A stretch of DNA of 64,000 nucleotides from Corynebacterium suranareeae (lineage in GTDB: Bacteria; Actinomycetota; Actinomycetes; Mycobacteriales; Mycobacteriaceae). The translations under genes and the position numbers were made by a program. The stretch lies in NCBI RefSeq assembly GCF_002355155.1, contig NZ_AP017369.1:2914001-2978000 (forward strand), written 5' to 3'. Shown here one piece after another: positions 44,594-56,676 of the stretch; position 1 is the first letter of the stretch, and the number at the start of each line of letters is the position of its first letter. The notes beneath the pieces were generated by a model. That model saw nothing but the letters and a program-made list of their open reading frames with translations, did no database searches and was not told the origin of the DNA.

Positions 44594-45625
44594 CTAGGAA
44601 TTTTTACCTCGGGCCGCTACCTTCCATGCTTCAAGTGTTCCATCTGTGGCACGAACGTAAACCTCATCCACTAAATTAATCACGGTGCAGGCATGGTTGG
44701 GCACGACCTGCAGTTGATCGCCAATTTCTGGCAGTTCTACATCTTCAGGCCAAAAAATAGTTGCGTGGTGCTCCGATAAAGCAGACACCCTCGCATCTGG
44801 TTGCCCAAGCACAAAACCATGACTATCCATCCAGGCCGGCTTATCGGTGCTTAAAATCTTCGAACCAGCATCCAGAATCACCCGTCGGTCTGCCACATTT
44901 CGGCTCACCACCGTAGATAACACGGTCATGGAAACCTGATCTTCAGTGCATGCCCCTGATGTGATCTGCTGGGAATCTTTAAACACATAAACCCCTGGTC
45001 GCATCTCATCAATTGCACCGGTGAACTGCGCAGATGGCGAGGATCCTCCAGAAGTCAGGCCACCACCAAGGCGTTCAACACTTGTCTGCAGTGCCTGGAG
45101 TTCATCAGCTGCCGCCTGCTTGGCATTTCCTGGACCATAAGAATGCCCAGGAAAGGTGAACACTCCGATATACCTGCTGCCCAGCGCCTCACGAATCTGA
45201 GTCAAAGCCTCCGATGATGGAGTCACACCACTTCGGCGATGACCTGAATCCACCTCGATCAACGCTTTGATGTCTTCGCGCAATCCGGCCGCTGCACGGG
45301 CCATCTCTACAGAATCCACACCAATGCGAATCTCCCCGGCCAGTGCATTGAGTCGTTCAATCGCTCGCTTCGACAGATACACCGGGTAGGAAATAAAGAT
45401 GTCTGTGAAACCAGCTTCAGCAAAGACCTCTGCTTCACCGATGGTGGCACACGTTATTCCACGAGCACCCGCATCAATCTGCATCTGTGCGATTTCGGGA
45501 ATTTTGTGCGTTTTCACATGCCGTCGAATTGCCACGCCATGAGCTGCCGCATGAGTCGCCATAGCAGCAATATTGGCATCCAGGCGCTCACGGTCAATGA
45601 CAACAGCAGGGGTATCAATCATCAT
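44594..45625 (-). CDS. D-threonine aldolase/D-serine dehydratase-like PLP enzyme
   Basis: 343 residues, fold type III (alanine-racemase N-domain barrel). TPAVVIDRERLDANIAAMA opens the barrel; the PLP Lys is in RRHVKTHKIPEIAQMQ; the C-terminal D-serine-dehydratase-like domain ends with HACTVINLVDEVYV, whose His and Cys usually bind the metal. Candidates are D-threonine aldolase or D-serine/3-hydroxyaspartate deaminase. Start overlaps the pqo stop by 4 bases, so the two are translated together; a link with pyruvate is possible, since D-serine deamination yields pyruvate. Confidence 0.83.
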   Translation of the reverse strand: MMIDTPAVVIDRERLDANIAAMATHAAAHGVAIRRHVKTHKIPEIAQMQIDAGARGITCATIGEAEVFAEAGFTDIFISYPVYLSKRAIERLNALAGEIRIGVDSVEMARAAAGLREDIKALIEVDSGHRRSGVTPSSEALTQIREALGSRYIGVFTFPGHSYGPGNAKQAAADELQALQTSVERLGGGLTSGGSSPSAQFTGAIDEMRPGVYVFKDSQQITSGACTEDQVSMTVLSTVVSRNVADRRVILDAGSKILSTDKPAWMDSHGFVLGQPDARVSALSEHHATIFWPEDVELPEIGDQLQVVPNHACTVINLVDEVYVRATDGTLEAWKVAARGKNS

Positions 45626-47361
45626 GGAGTTGGAATATTCCTTAGGTTCGAGCGGGCGAGATCAAGCATGGCACCCACTCCGCCTCCGAATACTGTTCGG
45701 GTTGCGGCTTTACTGAATCCCATGATTTGTTCCCAGGTAATTGTTGGTGGGATCGAAAGTGCATTTGGATCAGTCACGATATCAATCACCACAGGACCAG
45801 GATAGGCCAGGGCTTCGGCCAGCTGTTTACGCACCTTCTTTGGATCTGTGATTCGAACTGACTTGATGCCCACCGCCGCTGCGATATCTGCGAAATTCAC
45901 TTCCTCATGGTCTGTGCCAAATTCTGGTTGGCCTTCCACGAGCATTTCCAGTTTCACCATGCCCAAAGAGCTGTTGTTAAACACCACGGCCTTCAACGGC
46001 AGATCATGTAGTTTAACGGTCAGCAACTCACCCAACAGCATGCCTAAACCACCGTCACCGCACATGGCGATTACTTGGCGATCCCGATTCGCGCTTTGCG
46101 CGCCGATTGCATGTGGCAACGCATTAGCCATCGTGCCGTGCCTAAAAGATCCCACGAAGTCGCGGGTACCTTCCGGGTTTTCGATATAACGCGCATGCCA
46201 CACATTGCACATGCCGGTATCCACGGTAAATACGGCGTCGTTATCTGCTAGCTCGTTCAAAATAGAGGCAACGTATTCAGGGTGGATAGGCACCTGCTTT
46301 TCGACGTTACGTGTGTAGGCCTCCACCACCGAACTCAGCTTGCGCTCGTGCTCCTTGAGCATGCGATCCAGGAATAAGCGATCGGTCTTTTCTTCTAGAT
46401 GCGGCAAAATATTTTCAATGGTTGCAGCAACATCACCTGTCACCGGGTATTTCACCGTGGTGCGTCGACCAATATGTGCACCATTGATATCAACTTGAGC
46501 CACATTGTCTTTTGGAAGGAAATCTGAATACGGGAAGTCCGTGCCCAGCAGAATAAGAAGGTCAGCTTCATTGGAGGCATCAACGCATGCGCCATAACCT
46601 AAAAGGCCAGACATTCCGACATCAAAAGGGTTTTCATGTTGGATGTATTGCTTGCCACCCAACGCATGTCCAATCGGTGCTTTGATTTTCTGTGCTAATT
46701 CCAGCACCTGTGCACGGGCATTCTTCACACCCGCACCGCAAAACAGCGTGACCGTTTTTGCGCTGTTAATTGCTTCAACCAACGCTGCTGCTTCGGTGGG
46801 ATCGGGGAAGACAACTGGGGTGGCGCAAGAAATAGTGGAATTGGCATAGGTGCCGTCACCAGCATCCTCTTTGGCAATGTCACCAGGAATAACAACCACT
46901 GATACCCCATTGCCCGCCATGGTGGATTGGATGGCATGGTGCACAATGCGTTCACCTTGCTCACCGCTGTTGACCATTTCGCAGTAACCAGAGCATTCCT
47001 TGAACAGAATTTCTGGGTGTGTTTCTTGGAAGAAGGTTGAGCCAATTTGCACACTTGGGATGTGGCTGGCGATTGCCAACACCTTTGCGCCATTTCGGTG
47101 CGAATCATAAAGTCCTTGAATCAGGTGAGTATTTCCAGGACCACACGATGCTGCACACACCGCTAATTCTCCGGTGGTTAATGATTCTGCGCCAGCTGCA
47201 AACGCTGCTGCTTCCTCATTTCGAACATGCACCCACTCAATATCTGATTGGCGGACGGCATCCACGATGGGATTCAGACTGTCACCAACCAAACCATAAA
47301 TTCTTTTCACACCTTGAGCCTCCAAGGTGTCGATTAATTGTTCTGCGAAGCTGTGTGCCAT
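45622..47361 (-). CDS. pqo: Pyruvate:quinone oxidoreductase
   Basis: 579 residues, also called PoxB. It decarboxylates pyruvate to acetate and CO2, passing electrons to quinone at the membrane. ThDP enzyme: catalytic Glu in WVHVRNEEAAAFAAGAES, ThDP motif GDGGLGMLLGELLTVKLHD...NNSSLGM at about 435-465, FAD domain in the middle (GMSGLLGYGACVDASNEADLLILLGTDFPY). The C-terminal 25 residues should be the lipid-binding peptide. Together with ActA at 2.9 kb it contributes to acetate formation in C. glutamicum. Confidence 0.95.
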   Translation of the reverse strand: MAHSFAEQLIDTLEAQGVKRIYGLVGDSLNPIVDAVRQSDIEWVHVRNEEAAAFAAGAESLTTGELAVCAASCGPGNTHLIQGLYDSHRNGAKVLAIASHIPSVQIGSTFFQETHPEILFKECSGYCEMVNSGEQGERIVHHAIQSTMAGNGVSVVVIPGDIAKEDAGDGTYANSTISCATPVVFPDPTEAAALVEAINSAKTVTLFCGAGVKNARAQVLELAQKIKAPIGHALGGKQYIQHENPFDVGMSGLLGYGACVDASNEADLLILLGTDFPYSDFLPKDNVAQVDINGAHIGRRTTVKYPVTGDVAATIENILPHLEEKTDRLFLDRMLKEHERKLSSVVEAYTRNVEKQVPIHPEYVASILNELADNDAVFTVDTGMCNVWHARYIENPEGTRDFVGSFRHGTMANALPHAIGAQSANRDRQVIAMCGDGGLGMLLGELLTVKLHDLPLKAVVFNNSSLGMVKLEMLVEGQPEFGTDHEEVNFADIAAAVGIKSVRITDPKKVRKQLAEALAYPGPVVIDIVTDPNALSIPPTITWEQIMGFSKAATRTVFGGGVGAMLDLARSNLRNIPTP

Positions 47362-47578
47362 CTCAAACTCCTCAACGTTATGGCGATTGTGTTGCCTAAC
47401 TTGGTGTGGCCTCGATTGTGCTCTTCAAAACTCGTTACTGCCACGTTTCACCTATCTACCTGGGAGTATTTGAAACGACGGCGGCCTTCTCGCGCGATCG
47501 GGAGGTCATTGCGGCAGTGTCTTAAAACACCACAGCCACAGTTGAAACTATACCGACCATTCGTTACAGTTACGATTC
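47362..47578. promoter_or_regulatory. Divergent promoter region pqo / MFS efflux gene
   Basis: 217 bases between divergent starts. The final ACCATTCGTTACAGTTACGATTC upstream of the MFS start could hold a TetR operator or the -10 (TACGAT at 47570-47575 ends 3 bases from the ATG, which is too close). No clear palindrome is assigned. Confidence 0.35.
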
Positions 47579-49063
47579 ATGACTTCAGAAGTTTTACAGG
47601 CACACACGCCTACAAAGACCCAACGTTGGGCTTTCCTCGCCGTTATCAGCGGCGGACTCTTTCTGATCGGTGTAGACAACTCAATTCTCTACACCGCACT
47701 TCCCCTACTCCGAGAACAACTAGAAGCCACAGAAACCCAAGCTCTGTGGATCATCAATGCATATCCCTTGCTCATGGCGGGCCTACTTTTAGGTACTGGC
47801 ACCTTAGGTGACAAGATCGGCCACCGCCGGATGTTCCTCATGGGGTTGAGCATCTTCGGTATTGCATCACTGGCGGCAGCTTTTGCACCGACAGCATGGG
47901 CTCTTGTTGCAGCAAGGGCATTCCTTGGCATTGGTGCTGCCACGATGATGCCTGCCACATTGGCGTTGATTCGCATTACGTTTGAAGATGAACGCGAGCG
48001 CAACACCGCGATTGGTATTTGGGGTTCTGTAGCAATTGTTGGTGCGGCAGCAGGCCCAATTATTGGCGGCACGCTATTGGAGTTCTTCTGGTGGGGATCG
48101 GTATTCCTCATTAACGTTCCCGTTGCTGCTGTCGCGTTGATCGCAACGATCATGGTGGCTCCAGCCAATATCGCAAATCCGTCCAAGCACTGGGATTTCT
48201 TATCGTCGTTCTATGCGCTGCTCACGCTTGGGGGTTTGATCCTTACTATCAAGGAGGCCGTAAATACTGCACGTCATATGCCGCTGCTTGTCGGTGCCAT
48301 CATCTTGCTTATCGTCGGCGCCATCCTGTTCAACCGCAGACAAAAGCTCATCAAAGAGCCTCTCCTGGATATCTCACTGTTCCGCAACCGTCTGTTCTTA
48401 GGTGGCGTGGTTGCTGCCGGCATGGCGATGTTTACGGTTTCTGGACTGGAGATGACCACATCACAACGCTTCCAGCTCTCTGTGGGATTCACCCCATTGG
48501 AAGCTGGTTTGTTGATGATCCCCGCAGCTCTGGGCAGCTTCCCCATGTCCATTATTGGCGGCGCAAACCTGCATCGTTGGGGCTTTAAGCCATTGATCAG
48601 TGGTGGTTTTGCTGCCACCGCCATTGGCATCGCATTGTGCATTTGGGGTGCAACGCATACGGATGGCCTGCCGTTTTTCATCGCGGGACTGTTCTTCATG
48701 GGCGCGGGCGCTGGATCGGTCATGTCGGTGTCCTCGACGGCTATCATCGGCTCCGCGCCAGTGCGCAAAGCAGGCATGGCTTCTTCCATCGAAGAGGTGT
48801 CCTATGAGTTCGGTACGCTGTTGTCAGTGGCGATCCTGGGTAGCTTGTTCCCCTTGTTCTACTCGCTGCATGCACCAGCAGAGGTTGCCGATAATTTCTC
48901 TGCAGGCGTCCACCACGCAGTTTATGGCGATGCGGCGCGGGCTTCTTTGGACACCGCCTACATTAATGTGTTGATCATTGCCCTAGTATGCGCGGTAGCG
49001 GCCTCGTTGATCAGTGGCTATCTTTTCCGCGGCAATCCAAAGGGAGCGAACAATGCGCACTAG
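47579..49063 (+). CDS. MFS drug efflux transporter (DHA2, 14 helices)
   Basis: 494 residues. 14 predicted helices; motif A GDKIGHRRMFLMGLSIFG, motif C GIWGSVAIVGAAAGPIIGGTLLEFFWWGSVFLINVP in helix 5. Members export drugs or disinfectants by proton antiport. The downstream tetR start lies inside this gene (11-base overlap). Substrate not known. Confidence 0.92.
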   Translation: MTSEVLQAHTPTKTQRWAFLAVISGGLFLIGVDNSILYTALPLLREQLEATETQALWIINAYPLLMAGLLLGTGTLGDKIGHRRMFLMGLSIFGIASLAAAFAPTAWALVAARAFLGIGAATMMPATLALIRITFEDERERNTAIGIWGSVAIVGAAAGPIIGGTLLEFFWWGSVFLINVPVAAVALIATIMVAPANIANPSKHWDFLSSFYALLTLGGLILTIKEAVNTARHMPLLVGAIILLIVGAILFNRRQKLIKEPLLDISLFRNRLFLGGVVAAGMAMFTVSGLEMTTSQRFQLSVGFTPLEAGLLMIPAALGSFPMSIIGGANLHRWGFKPLISGGFAATAIGIALCIWGATHTDGLPFFIAGLFFMGAGAGSVMSVSSTAIIGSAPVRKAGMASSIEEVSYEFGTLLSVAILGSLFPLFYSLHAPAEVADNFSAGVHHAVYGDAARASLDTAYINVLIIALVCAVAASLISGYLFRGNPKGANNAH

Positions 49064-49586
49064 CAAAAAAGAGATGATCCTGCGCACCGCCATCGAGTAC
49101 ATCGGCACGCGCAGCCTGGAAACACTCAGCTATGACACGCTCGCCGAAGCAACGGGGCTCTCAAAATCGGGTTTGATTTATCATTTCCCCAGCCGCCACG
49201 CGCTGCTTTTAGGCATGCACGAGCTGCTTGCCGACGACTGGGACAAGGAATTGCGCGCCATAGCCCGCGACCCAGAGGATCCACTTGAGCGACTGCGCGC
49301 CGTCGTGGTTACGCTCACCGAAAACGTTTCGCGCTCCGAGCTGCTTTTGCTTATCGACGCCCCCTCCCACCCCGATTTTCTCAACGCCTGGCGCACCGTC
49401 AACCACCAATGGATCCCCAACACTGACGATCTAGAAAACGACGCCCACAAACGTGCCGTTTATTTAGTACAACTTGCAGCCGATGGCCTCTTTGTTCACG
49501 ATTACATTCACGATGACGTCCTCAGCCACGCCCAACGTCAAGCAATGCTGGAAACAATTCTCGATCTGATCCCCAGCCAAGAATAG
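49053..49586 (+). CDS. TetR-family transcriptional regulator
   Basis: 177 residues from MRTSKKEMILRTAIEYIG; AAAGGGAG lies 7 bases upstream. Helix-turn-helix: RSLETLSYDTLAEATGLSKSGLIYHFPSRHALL (about 16-48). The C-terminal domain (about 55-175) is the ligand and dimer part. It overlaps the efflux gene by 11 bases, the usual arrangement of a local repressor of a pump. Confidence 0.9.
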   Translation: MRTSKKEMILRTAIEYIGTRSLETLSYDTLAEATGLSKSGLIYHFPSRHALLLGMHELLADDWDKELRAIARDPEDPLERLRAVVVTLTENVSRSELLLLIDAPSHPDFLNAWRTVNHQWIPNTDDLENDAHKRAVYLVQLAADGLFVHDYIHDDVLSHAQRQAMLETILDLIPSQE

Positions 49587-49596
49587 TTTTCTCCCC

Positions 49597-49602
49597 TAAA
49601 GT
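49597..49602 (+). promoter_or_regulatory. -10 element of the UMF1-type MFS gene (leaderless)
   Basis: TAAAGT, 7 bases before the ATG at 49610. Confidence 0.5.
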
Positions 49603-49609
49603 CTTGGAC

Positions 49610-50926
49610 ATGACTGTTCAGGAATCCAACCGCGTGATTAAACCCAAACCGCCCGTCGTGTCCTGGGCATTTTGGGATTGGGGTTCAGCATCCTTCAACG
49701 CGGTGCTGGTGACGTTTATCTTCTCGGTGTATCTGACTGATTCAGTCGGCTCCACACTCGCCGAGGGCTCCAACGCCACCTCGCTTTATTCCATGGCTGT
49801 TGCCATCGCTGGCGTCATTGTTGCCGTGGTGGCCCCGGTGATGGGCAGGCGCTCTGACATTCGAGGTACCCGGCGTAGATCCTTGCGCACCTGGACGTTA
49901 GTCACCGTCTTTTTGATGTTCTGCCTATTCGCAGTCAAAAACACCGACCCGCTTTACTTCTGGTTTGGTGTTGCCATCATGGCGATAGCCAACATCACTT
50001 TTGAGTTTGCCGAAGTACAGTACTATGCACAGCTTTCCCAGATCTCAACCCGCGACAACGTCGGCCGAGTGTCAGGTTTTGGTTGGTCCATGGGTTATTT
50101 CGGTGGCATTGTTCTACTTTTGGTCTGCTATTTCGGCTTTGTTGCAGGCGATGGTGACACTCGCGGATTTCTAAACCTGCCCATCGAAGATGGTCTAAAT
50201 ATCCGCCTGGTGGCAGTACTTGCAGCCGCATGGTTTTTAATCTCCGCGATCCCAGCGCTGCTGCGTGTCCCTGAAATTGAACCCCAGGTATCAGCAGAAG
50301 CCCAACCCAAAGGACTAGTCGCTGCATATAAGGATCTGTTTGCCAAGATTGCACAACTGTGGAAAGAAGACCGCAACGCGGTGTACTTCCTCATTGCGGC
50401 AGCAGTGTTTCGCGATGGCCTAGCCGGCGTATTTACTTTCGGCGCGATCCTCGCAGTTACTGTTTATGGACTTTCTGCTGGCGATGTCTTACTTTTCGGA
50501 GTCGCAGCAAACGTGGTTTCAGCCCTGGGAGCACTGCTTGGTGGTTTCTTAGATGACCGGATTGGACCAAAGCCCATCATCTTGGCATCGCTAACCATCA
50601 TGATTGCCGATGCCACCATCCTCTTCTTCGTCGACGGCCCCACCAATTTCTGGATCTACGGATTAATCCTGTGTGCGTTTGTGGGACCAGCGCAGTCGGC
50701 GTCGAGAAGCTTTTTAACCCGCCTGTCCCCCGATGGACAAGAAGGCCAGCTCTTCGGCCTTTATGCCACCACCGGCCGTGCTGTGAGTTGGATGGCGCCG
50801 TCGCTGTTTGGCGCATTCGTTGCTTTCACCGGTGATGATCGCACCGGCATTTTAGCCATCGCGCTGATTCTACTGTTCGGTATTGCCCTGCTGAGCATGG
50901 TGAAACCTCCCCACAAGGTGAATTGA
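49610..50926 (+). CDS. MFS transporter, UMF1 / Atg22-like family
   Basis: 438 residues, about 12 helices. The N-terminus VVSWAFWDWGSASFNAVLVTFIFSVYLTD matches the UMF1 family motif. Later motifs: APVMGRRSDIRGTRR (loop 2-3), SGFGWSMGYFGGIVLL, and GPAQSASRSFLTRLSPDGQEGQLFGLYATTGRA. Substrates in bacteria are largely unknown (some act in amino acid or drug export). ATG 49610 preferred over the TTG at 49604 because of the -10 at 49597. Confidence 0.85.
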   Translation: MTVQESNRVIKPKPPVVSWAFWDWGSASFNAVLVTFIFSVYLTDSVGSTLAEGSNATSLYSMAVAIAGVIVAVVAPVMGRRSDIRGTRRRSLRTWTLVTVFLMFCLFAVKNTDPLYFWFGVAIMAIANITFEFAEVQYYAQLSQISTRDNVGRVSGFGWSMGYFGGIVLLLVCYFGFVAGDGDTRGFLNLPIEDGLNIRLVAVLAAAWFLISAIPALLRVPEIEPQVSAEAQPKGLVAAYKDLFAKIAQLWKEDRNAVYFLIAAAVFRDGLAGVFTFGAILAVTVYGLSAGDVLLFGVAANVVSALGALLGGFLDDRIGPKPIILASLTIMIADATILFFVDGPTNFWIYGLILCAFVGPAQSASRSFLTRLSPDGQEGQLFGLYATTGRAVSWMAPSLFGAFVAFTGDDRTGILAIALILLFGIALLSMVKPPHKVN

Positions 50927-50951
50927 GGGTCTTGGGGAGAGGCTAAATTTT

Positions 50952-53114
<2,163 letters not shown>

Positions 53115-53234
53115 TCAAACTTGTCTATATCTATCTATTTAAACAAGTTGCCAAGGAATTTCATATTTGTTTAACAGCTGCAAATAAGGTTTTTTCATGC
53201 TTTCGCCGTCGGTGGCACGGCGGGCACGCACCAC

Positions 53235-54986
53235 TTACTTGGAAATGCTCGTAGTCTCCTCCGAGTTTTTCAGAGTCTCCACATTGCCCGCCGCATGTTG
53301 GGCCGCAATCCACCCAAAGGTCATTCCGGAACCTACTTGCGAACCAGCACCTGGGTATTCAGAGGCCATGACGGACTGGGCGTCATTACCCGCGGAATAC
53401 AGACCCTTGATCGGTTCGCCGTTGCTATCGACAACTTGCGCATTCGTATTGATGCTGATGCCAAACGCAGTAGCCAATGGAGTGGGAACCACAGCAATTG
53501 CGTAGAACGGCCCCTTCTTCATTGGCCCGATATTGGGGTTTGGTTTGTGGTTTGGATCGCCGGCAGCTTGGCCAAAGAGGAATTCACCTTTGTGGAAATC
53601 TTCATCCATGCCCGTTTTAGCAAAGGTGTTGTATCGTTTGACGGTTGCTGCTAGACCTTGTGAATCTACCCCAATGTTGCGTGCCAATTCATCTAAGGAT
53701 GCTCCTGTGTGCAGGTATCCAGAATCGATGTATTTTTGCAGCGCCAGTTTGGGCAGGTGAGGCATGGTGATCATGCCGAGGCCGTATTTGGCGAGGGTGC
53801 GGGAATCAACAATCAGCCAGGCTGGAACAGTCGGGGTGGTTTTGTTGGACTCATACATAGCGCGCACAAATCGGTGGTAAGACACGGATTCATCGACGAA
53901 CCGTTCACCAGCGGAGTTCACCGCGATGACACCTGGTCGGCCACGATCCCAGATGTGTGGGAACACTGCGGTGGATCCATCTGCTCTGGTGCCAATGGAT
54001 GAGGGGAACCACAGTGCATTTTCGCCGTTATCATCACCTAGGTGCGCACCCACATTGGCAGCGAGTGTCAGAGTATCGCCGGTGGCGCTTTCATTAGCCC
54101 TAGAAAATTGTGGGGTGGGTTGCGGCATGTACTTTTTGCGTAGTTCAGGGTTTTGGGAGAACCCACCAGCTGCTAAAACCACACCCTTGTTTACACGAAT
54201 ACGGTGCTCTACTCCCCCATGGTTAACTACTGCCCCAACCACTGCGGAATTTTCTGTAATCAGCTCAGTGGTTACAGCATTTCGCCATACCGTGCCACCA
54301 CGCGACAAAATCTGGTGATACATTCCTGCGGTCAGTGCATTGCCCATGACAAGACGGGTTCCACGTGGGTATTTAACCATGTCGGTGGCCCAACGAAGGC
54401 CAAGTTTAAGAGCAGTTCCGATTGCTGCGGCAGTTGGTTTTGGACGCTTGGAAAATAGTCCTAAAAGAACATTTACTTCCGGCCTGCGCAGCATCATGGT
54501 GCCGTTCATCAGTGCGAATTCATGAACCGGTGGACGGATATGAGAGAAGTTGATCTTGCCCAATTTGCGGCCATCGAAAGGTTTTGGTTCAAGAGCACGG
54601 CCAGTTTTTCCGGTTTCTGGAAGTTCAGAGTGGTAATCCACAACATTAGGTGAGCGGAGGAATTCCACACCAATGTTTTCCATGTACTTCAACATCTTTG
54701 GTCCTTGGTCAACGTAGGCCATGCGCATTGCTTTATCGGATTTATCGCCAATGAGGGTGTCCAGATAGCGTTCTACTTTTTCACGATCATCGGTAATGCC
54801 GTCTTCGCGCTGGAAGTGGTTGTTGGGAATCCACATGGTTCCAGCAGAATAGGCAGTAGTACCTCCGATGTAGTCGCTTTTTTCTAAGACCAATACGTTT
54901 AGTCCTTCTACAACACCAGTTAATGCTGCAGAGAGTCCGGCTGCGCCTGATCCTAAAACAAGCAGGTCAACTTCTTTTTCCGTCAT
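53235..54986 (-). CDS. KstD-like FAD-dependent dehydrogenase, first paralogue
   Basis: 583 residues. FAD_binding_2 family (fumarate reductase / 3-ketosteroid-delta1-dehydrogenase). ADP-binding [30 protein letters not shown] at the N-terminus and [16 protein letters not shown]. Active-site loop 492-509 reads [18 protein letters not shown], which departs from the KstD pattern PGxLGTxGG kept by its neighbour. It may therefore act as a reductase or on another ring. Last gene of the five-gene operon; AGGAGTAA precedes the start. Confidence 0.85.
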   Translation of the reverse strand: MTEKEVDLLVLGSGAAGLSAALTGVVEGLNVLVLEKSDYIGGTTAYSAGTMWIPNNHFQREDGITDDREKVERYLDTLIGDKSDKAMRMAYVDQGPKMLKYMENIGVEFLRSPNVVDYHSELPETGKTGRALEPKPFDGRKLGKINFSHIRPPVHEFALMNGTMMLRRPEVNVLLGLFSKRPKPTAAAIGTALKLGLRWATDMVKYPRGTRLVMGNALTAGMYHQILSRGGTVWRNAVTTELITENSAVVGAVVNHGGVEHRIRVNKGVVLAAGGFSQNPELRKKYMPQPTPQFSRANESATGDTLTLAANVGAHLGDDNGENALWFPSSIGTRADGSTAVFPHIWDRGRPGVIAVNSAGERFVDESVSYHRFVRAMYESNKTTPTVPAWLIVDSRTLAKYGLGMITMPHLPKLALQKYIDSGYLHTGASLDELARNIGVDSQGLAATVKRYNTFAKTGMDEDFHKGEFLFGQAAGDPNHKPNPNIGPMKKGPFYAIAVVPTPLATAFGISINTNAQVVDSNGEPIKGLYSAGNDAQSVMASEYPGAGSQVGSGMTFGWIAAQHAAGNVETLKNSEETTSISK

Positions 54987-55005
54987 TGTTCTTCTTTACT
55001 CCTAA

Positions 55006-56676
55006 TTAGTTAAACTCAAATGCTTTGTTTAGTGCAGTATCGATGCTTGCACCTATATGTTTGCCCGCTGCGTACGCGCGGGTGATTGCTGATCCGATCG
55101 TTGCTCCACCTCCTGGATAGGCATCTTTAAAGACCGTTGCAGAACAATTTCCTGCCGCATATAGCCCTCCCAGTGGAAGCCCATCCCACCCCAGGACCTC
55201 ACCATTGAGGTTGGTGTGTAAACCACCTGCGGTACCCAGCGCGCCTGGTTTTAATTCGACTGCATAAAACGGACCAGTTTCTAGTGGCGCTAAACATGGG
55301 TTTGGGATGTTGACAGGATCGCCCAAGTGGCGATCTTGTTCTGTCGCGCCTCGGCCAAATTCAGAATCAATCCCCTCACGGGCATCGGCGTTGAATTGTA
55401 AAACCGTCGAGCAAAGGCCTGCAGGTTCCACACCAAGTTTGTTAGCAAGGTCGTCCAAAGTCTCCGCCTGCACCATCCATGACGGCGCGTCGGCAGCAGA
55501 GGAAAACGTTGGATGCCCTGCCACTGGGTATCTAGCAGTGAAGGTTGAATCCATCACCAAAAATGCTGGAATATTAGCAAATTCTGATGTTTCGGGGTCA
55601 ATGTTGGCAAAGACGCGGGAGAAATCGTGATAGTTCAAAGCCTCATTAACAAAGCGTTTGCCCTGCTTATTCACCACGATCGAACCCGGCAGGGTTGCTT
55701 CCACATTGCCCATGCGCCCAGATTGCTGCCCATCGTAGTGCGCGCCGTGAGCAGTAATAACAGGCACACCCCAGATATCGGTGGTCTCTGAAAACGCAGC
55801 GCCCACACCGATTCCCAACTTGAGCCCATCACCGGTGTTAGACGGTGCAGAAATAGGGGTGATTGGAAATTTCAGCAATGTGGAGGTGAGCTCCTTGGAC
55901 CATTCGAAGCCTCCTGAGGCAATGACCACGTGCTTGGCGGTGATGGTGCGGTGGAGGGAGGCGTCGATAAGCAATATTTCCCAGCCGGCCTGGCTGCGGT
56001 GAAGTGAGCTGGCTGCGGTACCCACTGCGATGCGGATTCCGGCGTCCCAGGCGGACGCGACCATGGCGGAGATCAGCGCGCCACCCATAGTGCGTACTCC
56101 CTGTTCCGCGCGACTTTCAAGCAGTTGCGGGTTGGGGGCAGCGCCGTGGAGATGATCACGCTCATCCATCGTGATCAGCGGCAAATACGTAGGCGGGCGC
56201 ACGGCCTCCGCCAAACCCGGAACTACCGACGGATCAAAAGGCCTGTGGTCCAAACCGCGACCACCTTGGGTGGAACCGGGCCATTCGCGGTGATAATCCG
56301 GGCGATTCAACGGCGCATAATCCACGCGCGTTTTCTCATCCAAAAACTGCACCGCTGCCGCCGCATTGTCCACGTACCAGGCAATCTCCTCAGCAGAAAG
56401 CTTGCCCTTGGTCGCCGCACGAATGTACTCCGCCGCGGCCTCCGGCGAATCCGTGAAACCACGCGCACCCATTAAATGGTTGTTCGGCGCCCACATCACC
56501 CCGCCACCTGCGGCCGTCGTGCCGCCAAGCTTTTTATGCTTTTCGACGACACCCACCTGCGCACCTTCGCCCGCCGCGACAAGTGCGGCCGTTAACCCAG
56601 CACAACCAGACCCAATCACCAGCACATCCAGTTCATCAGGCCATTGGTCCACTGAAGAAAGAAGTGGCTTAGACAT
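55006..56676 (-). CDS. KstD-like FAD-dependent dehydrogenase, second paralogue
   Basis: 556 residues from MSKPLL (CAGGAG upstream). ADP-binding ELDVLVIGSGCAGLTAALVAAGEG; GGTTAAGGGVMWAPNN. Active-site loop 468-485 GPFYAVELKPGALGTAGG matches the 3-ketosteroid-delta1-dehydrogenase consensus (Tyr of PFY, Gly of LGT). Such enzymes introduce a C=C bond next to a ring ketone. The substrate need not be a steroid. Start overlaps the stop of the alcohol dehydrogenase gene by 8 bases. Confidence 0.88.
   Translation of the reverse strand: MSKPLLSSVDQWPDELDVLVIGSGCAGLTAALVAAGEGAQVGVVEKHKKLGGTTAAGGGVMWAPNNHLMGARGFTDSPEAAAEYIRAATKGKLSAEEIAWYVDNAAAAVQFLDEKTRVDYAPLNRPDYHREWPGSTQGGRGLDHRPFDPSVVPGLAEAVRPPTYLPLITMDERDHLHGAAPNPQLLESRAEQGVRTMGGALISAMVASAWDAGIRIAVGTAASSLHRSQAGWEILLIDASLHRTITAKHVVIASGGFEWSKELTSTLLKFPITPISAPSNTGDGLKLGIGVGAAFSETTDIWGVPVITAHGAHYDGQQSGRMGNVEATLPGSIVVNKQGKRFVNEALNYHDFSRVFANIDPETSEFANIPAFLVMDSTFTARYPVAGHPTFSSAADAPSWMVQAETLDDLANKLGVEPAGLCSTVLQFNADAREGIDSEFGRGATEQDRHLGDPVNIPNPCLAPLETGPFYAVELKPGALGTAGGLHTNLNGEVLGWDGLPLGGLYAAGNCSATVFKDAYPGGGATIGSAITRAYAAGKHIGASIDTALNKAFEFN

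Noticed and set aside
47338..47811. 157-codon open frame overlapping the MFS gene start
   Set aside because: It lies in another frame of the efflux gene and the pqo upstream region, without start signals.
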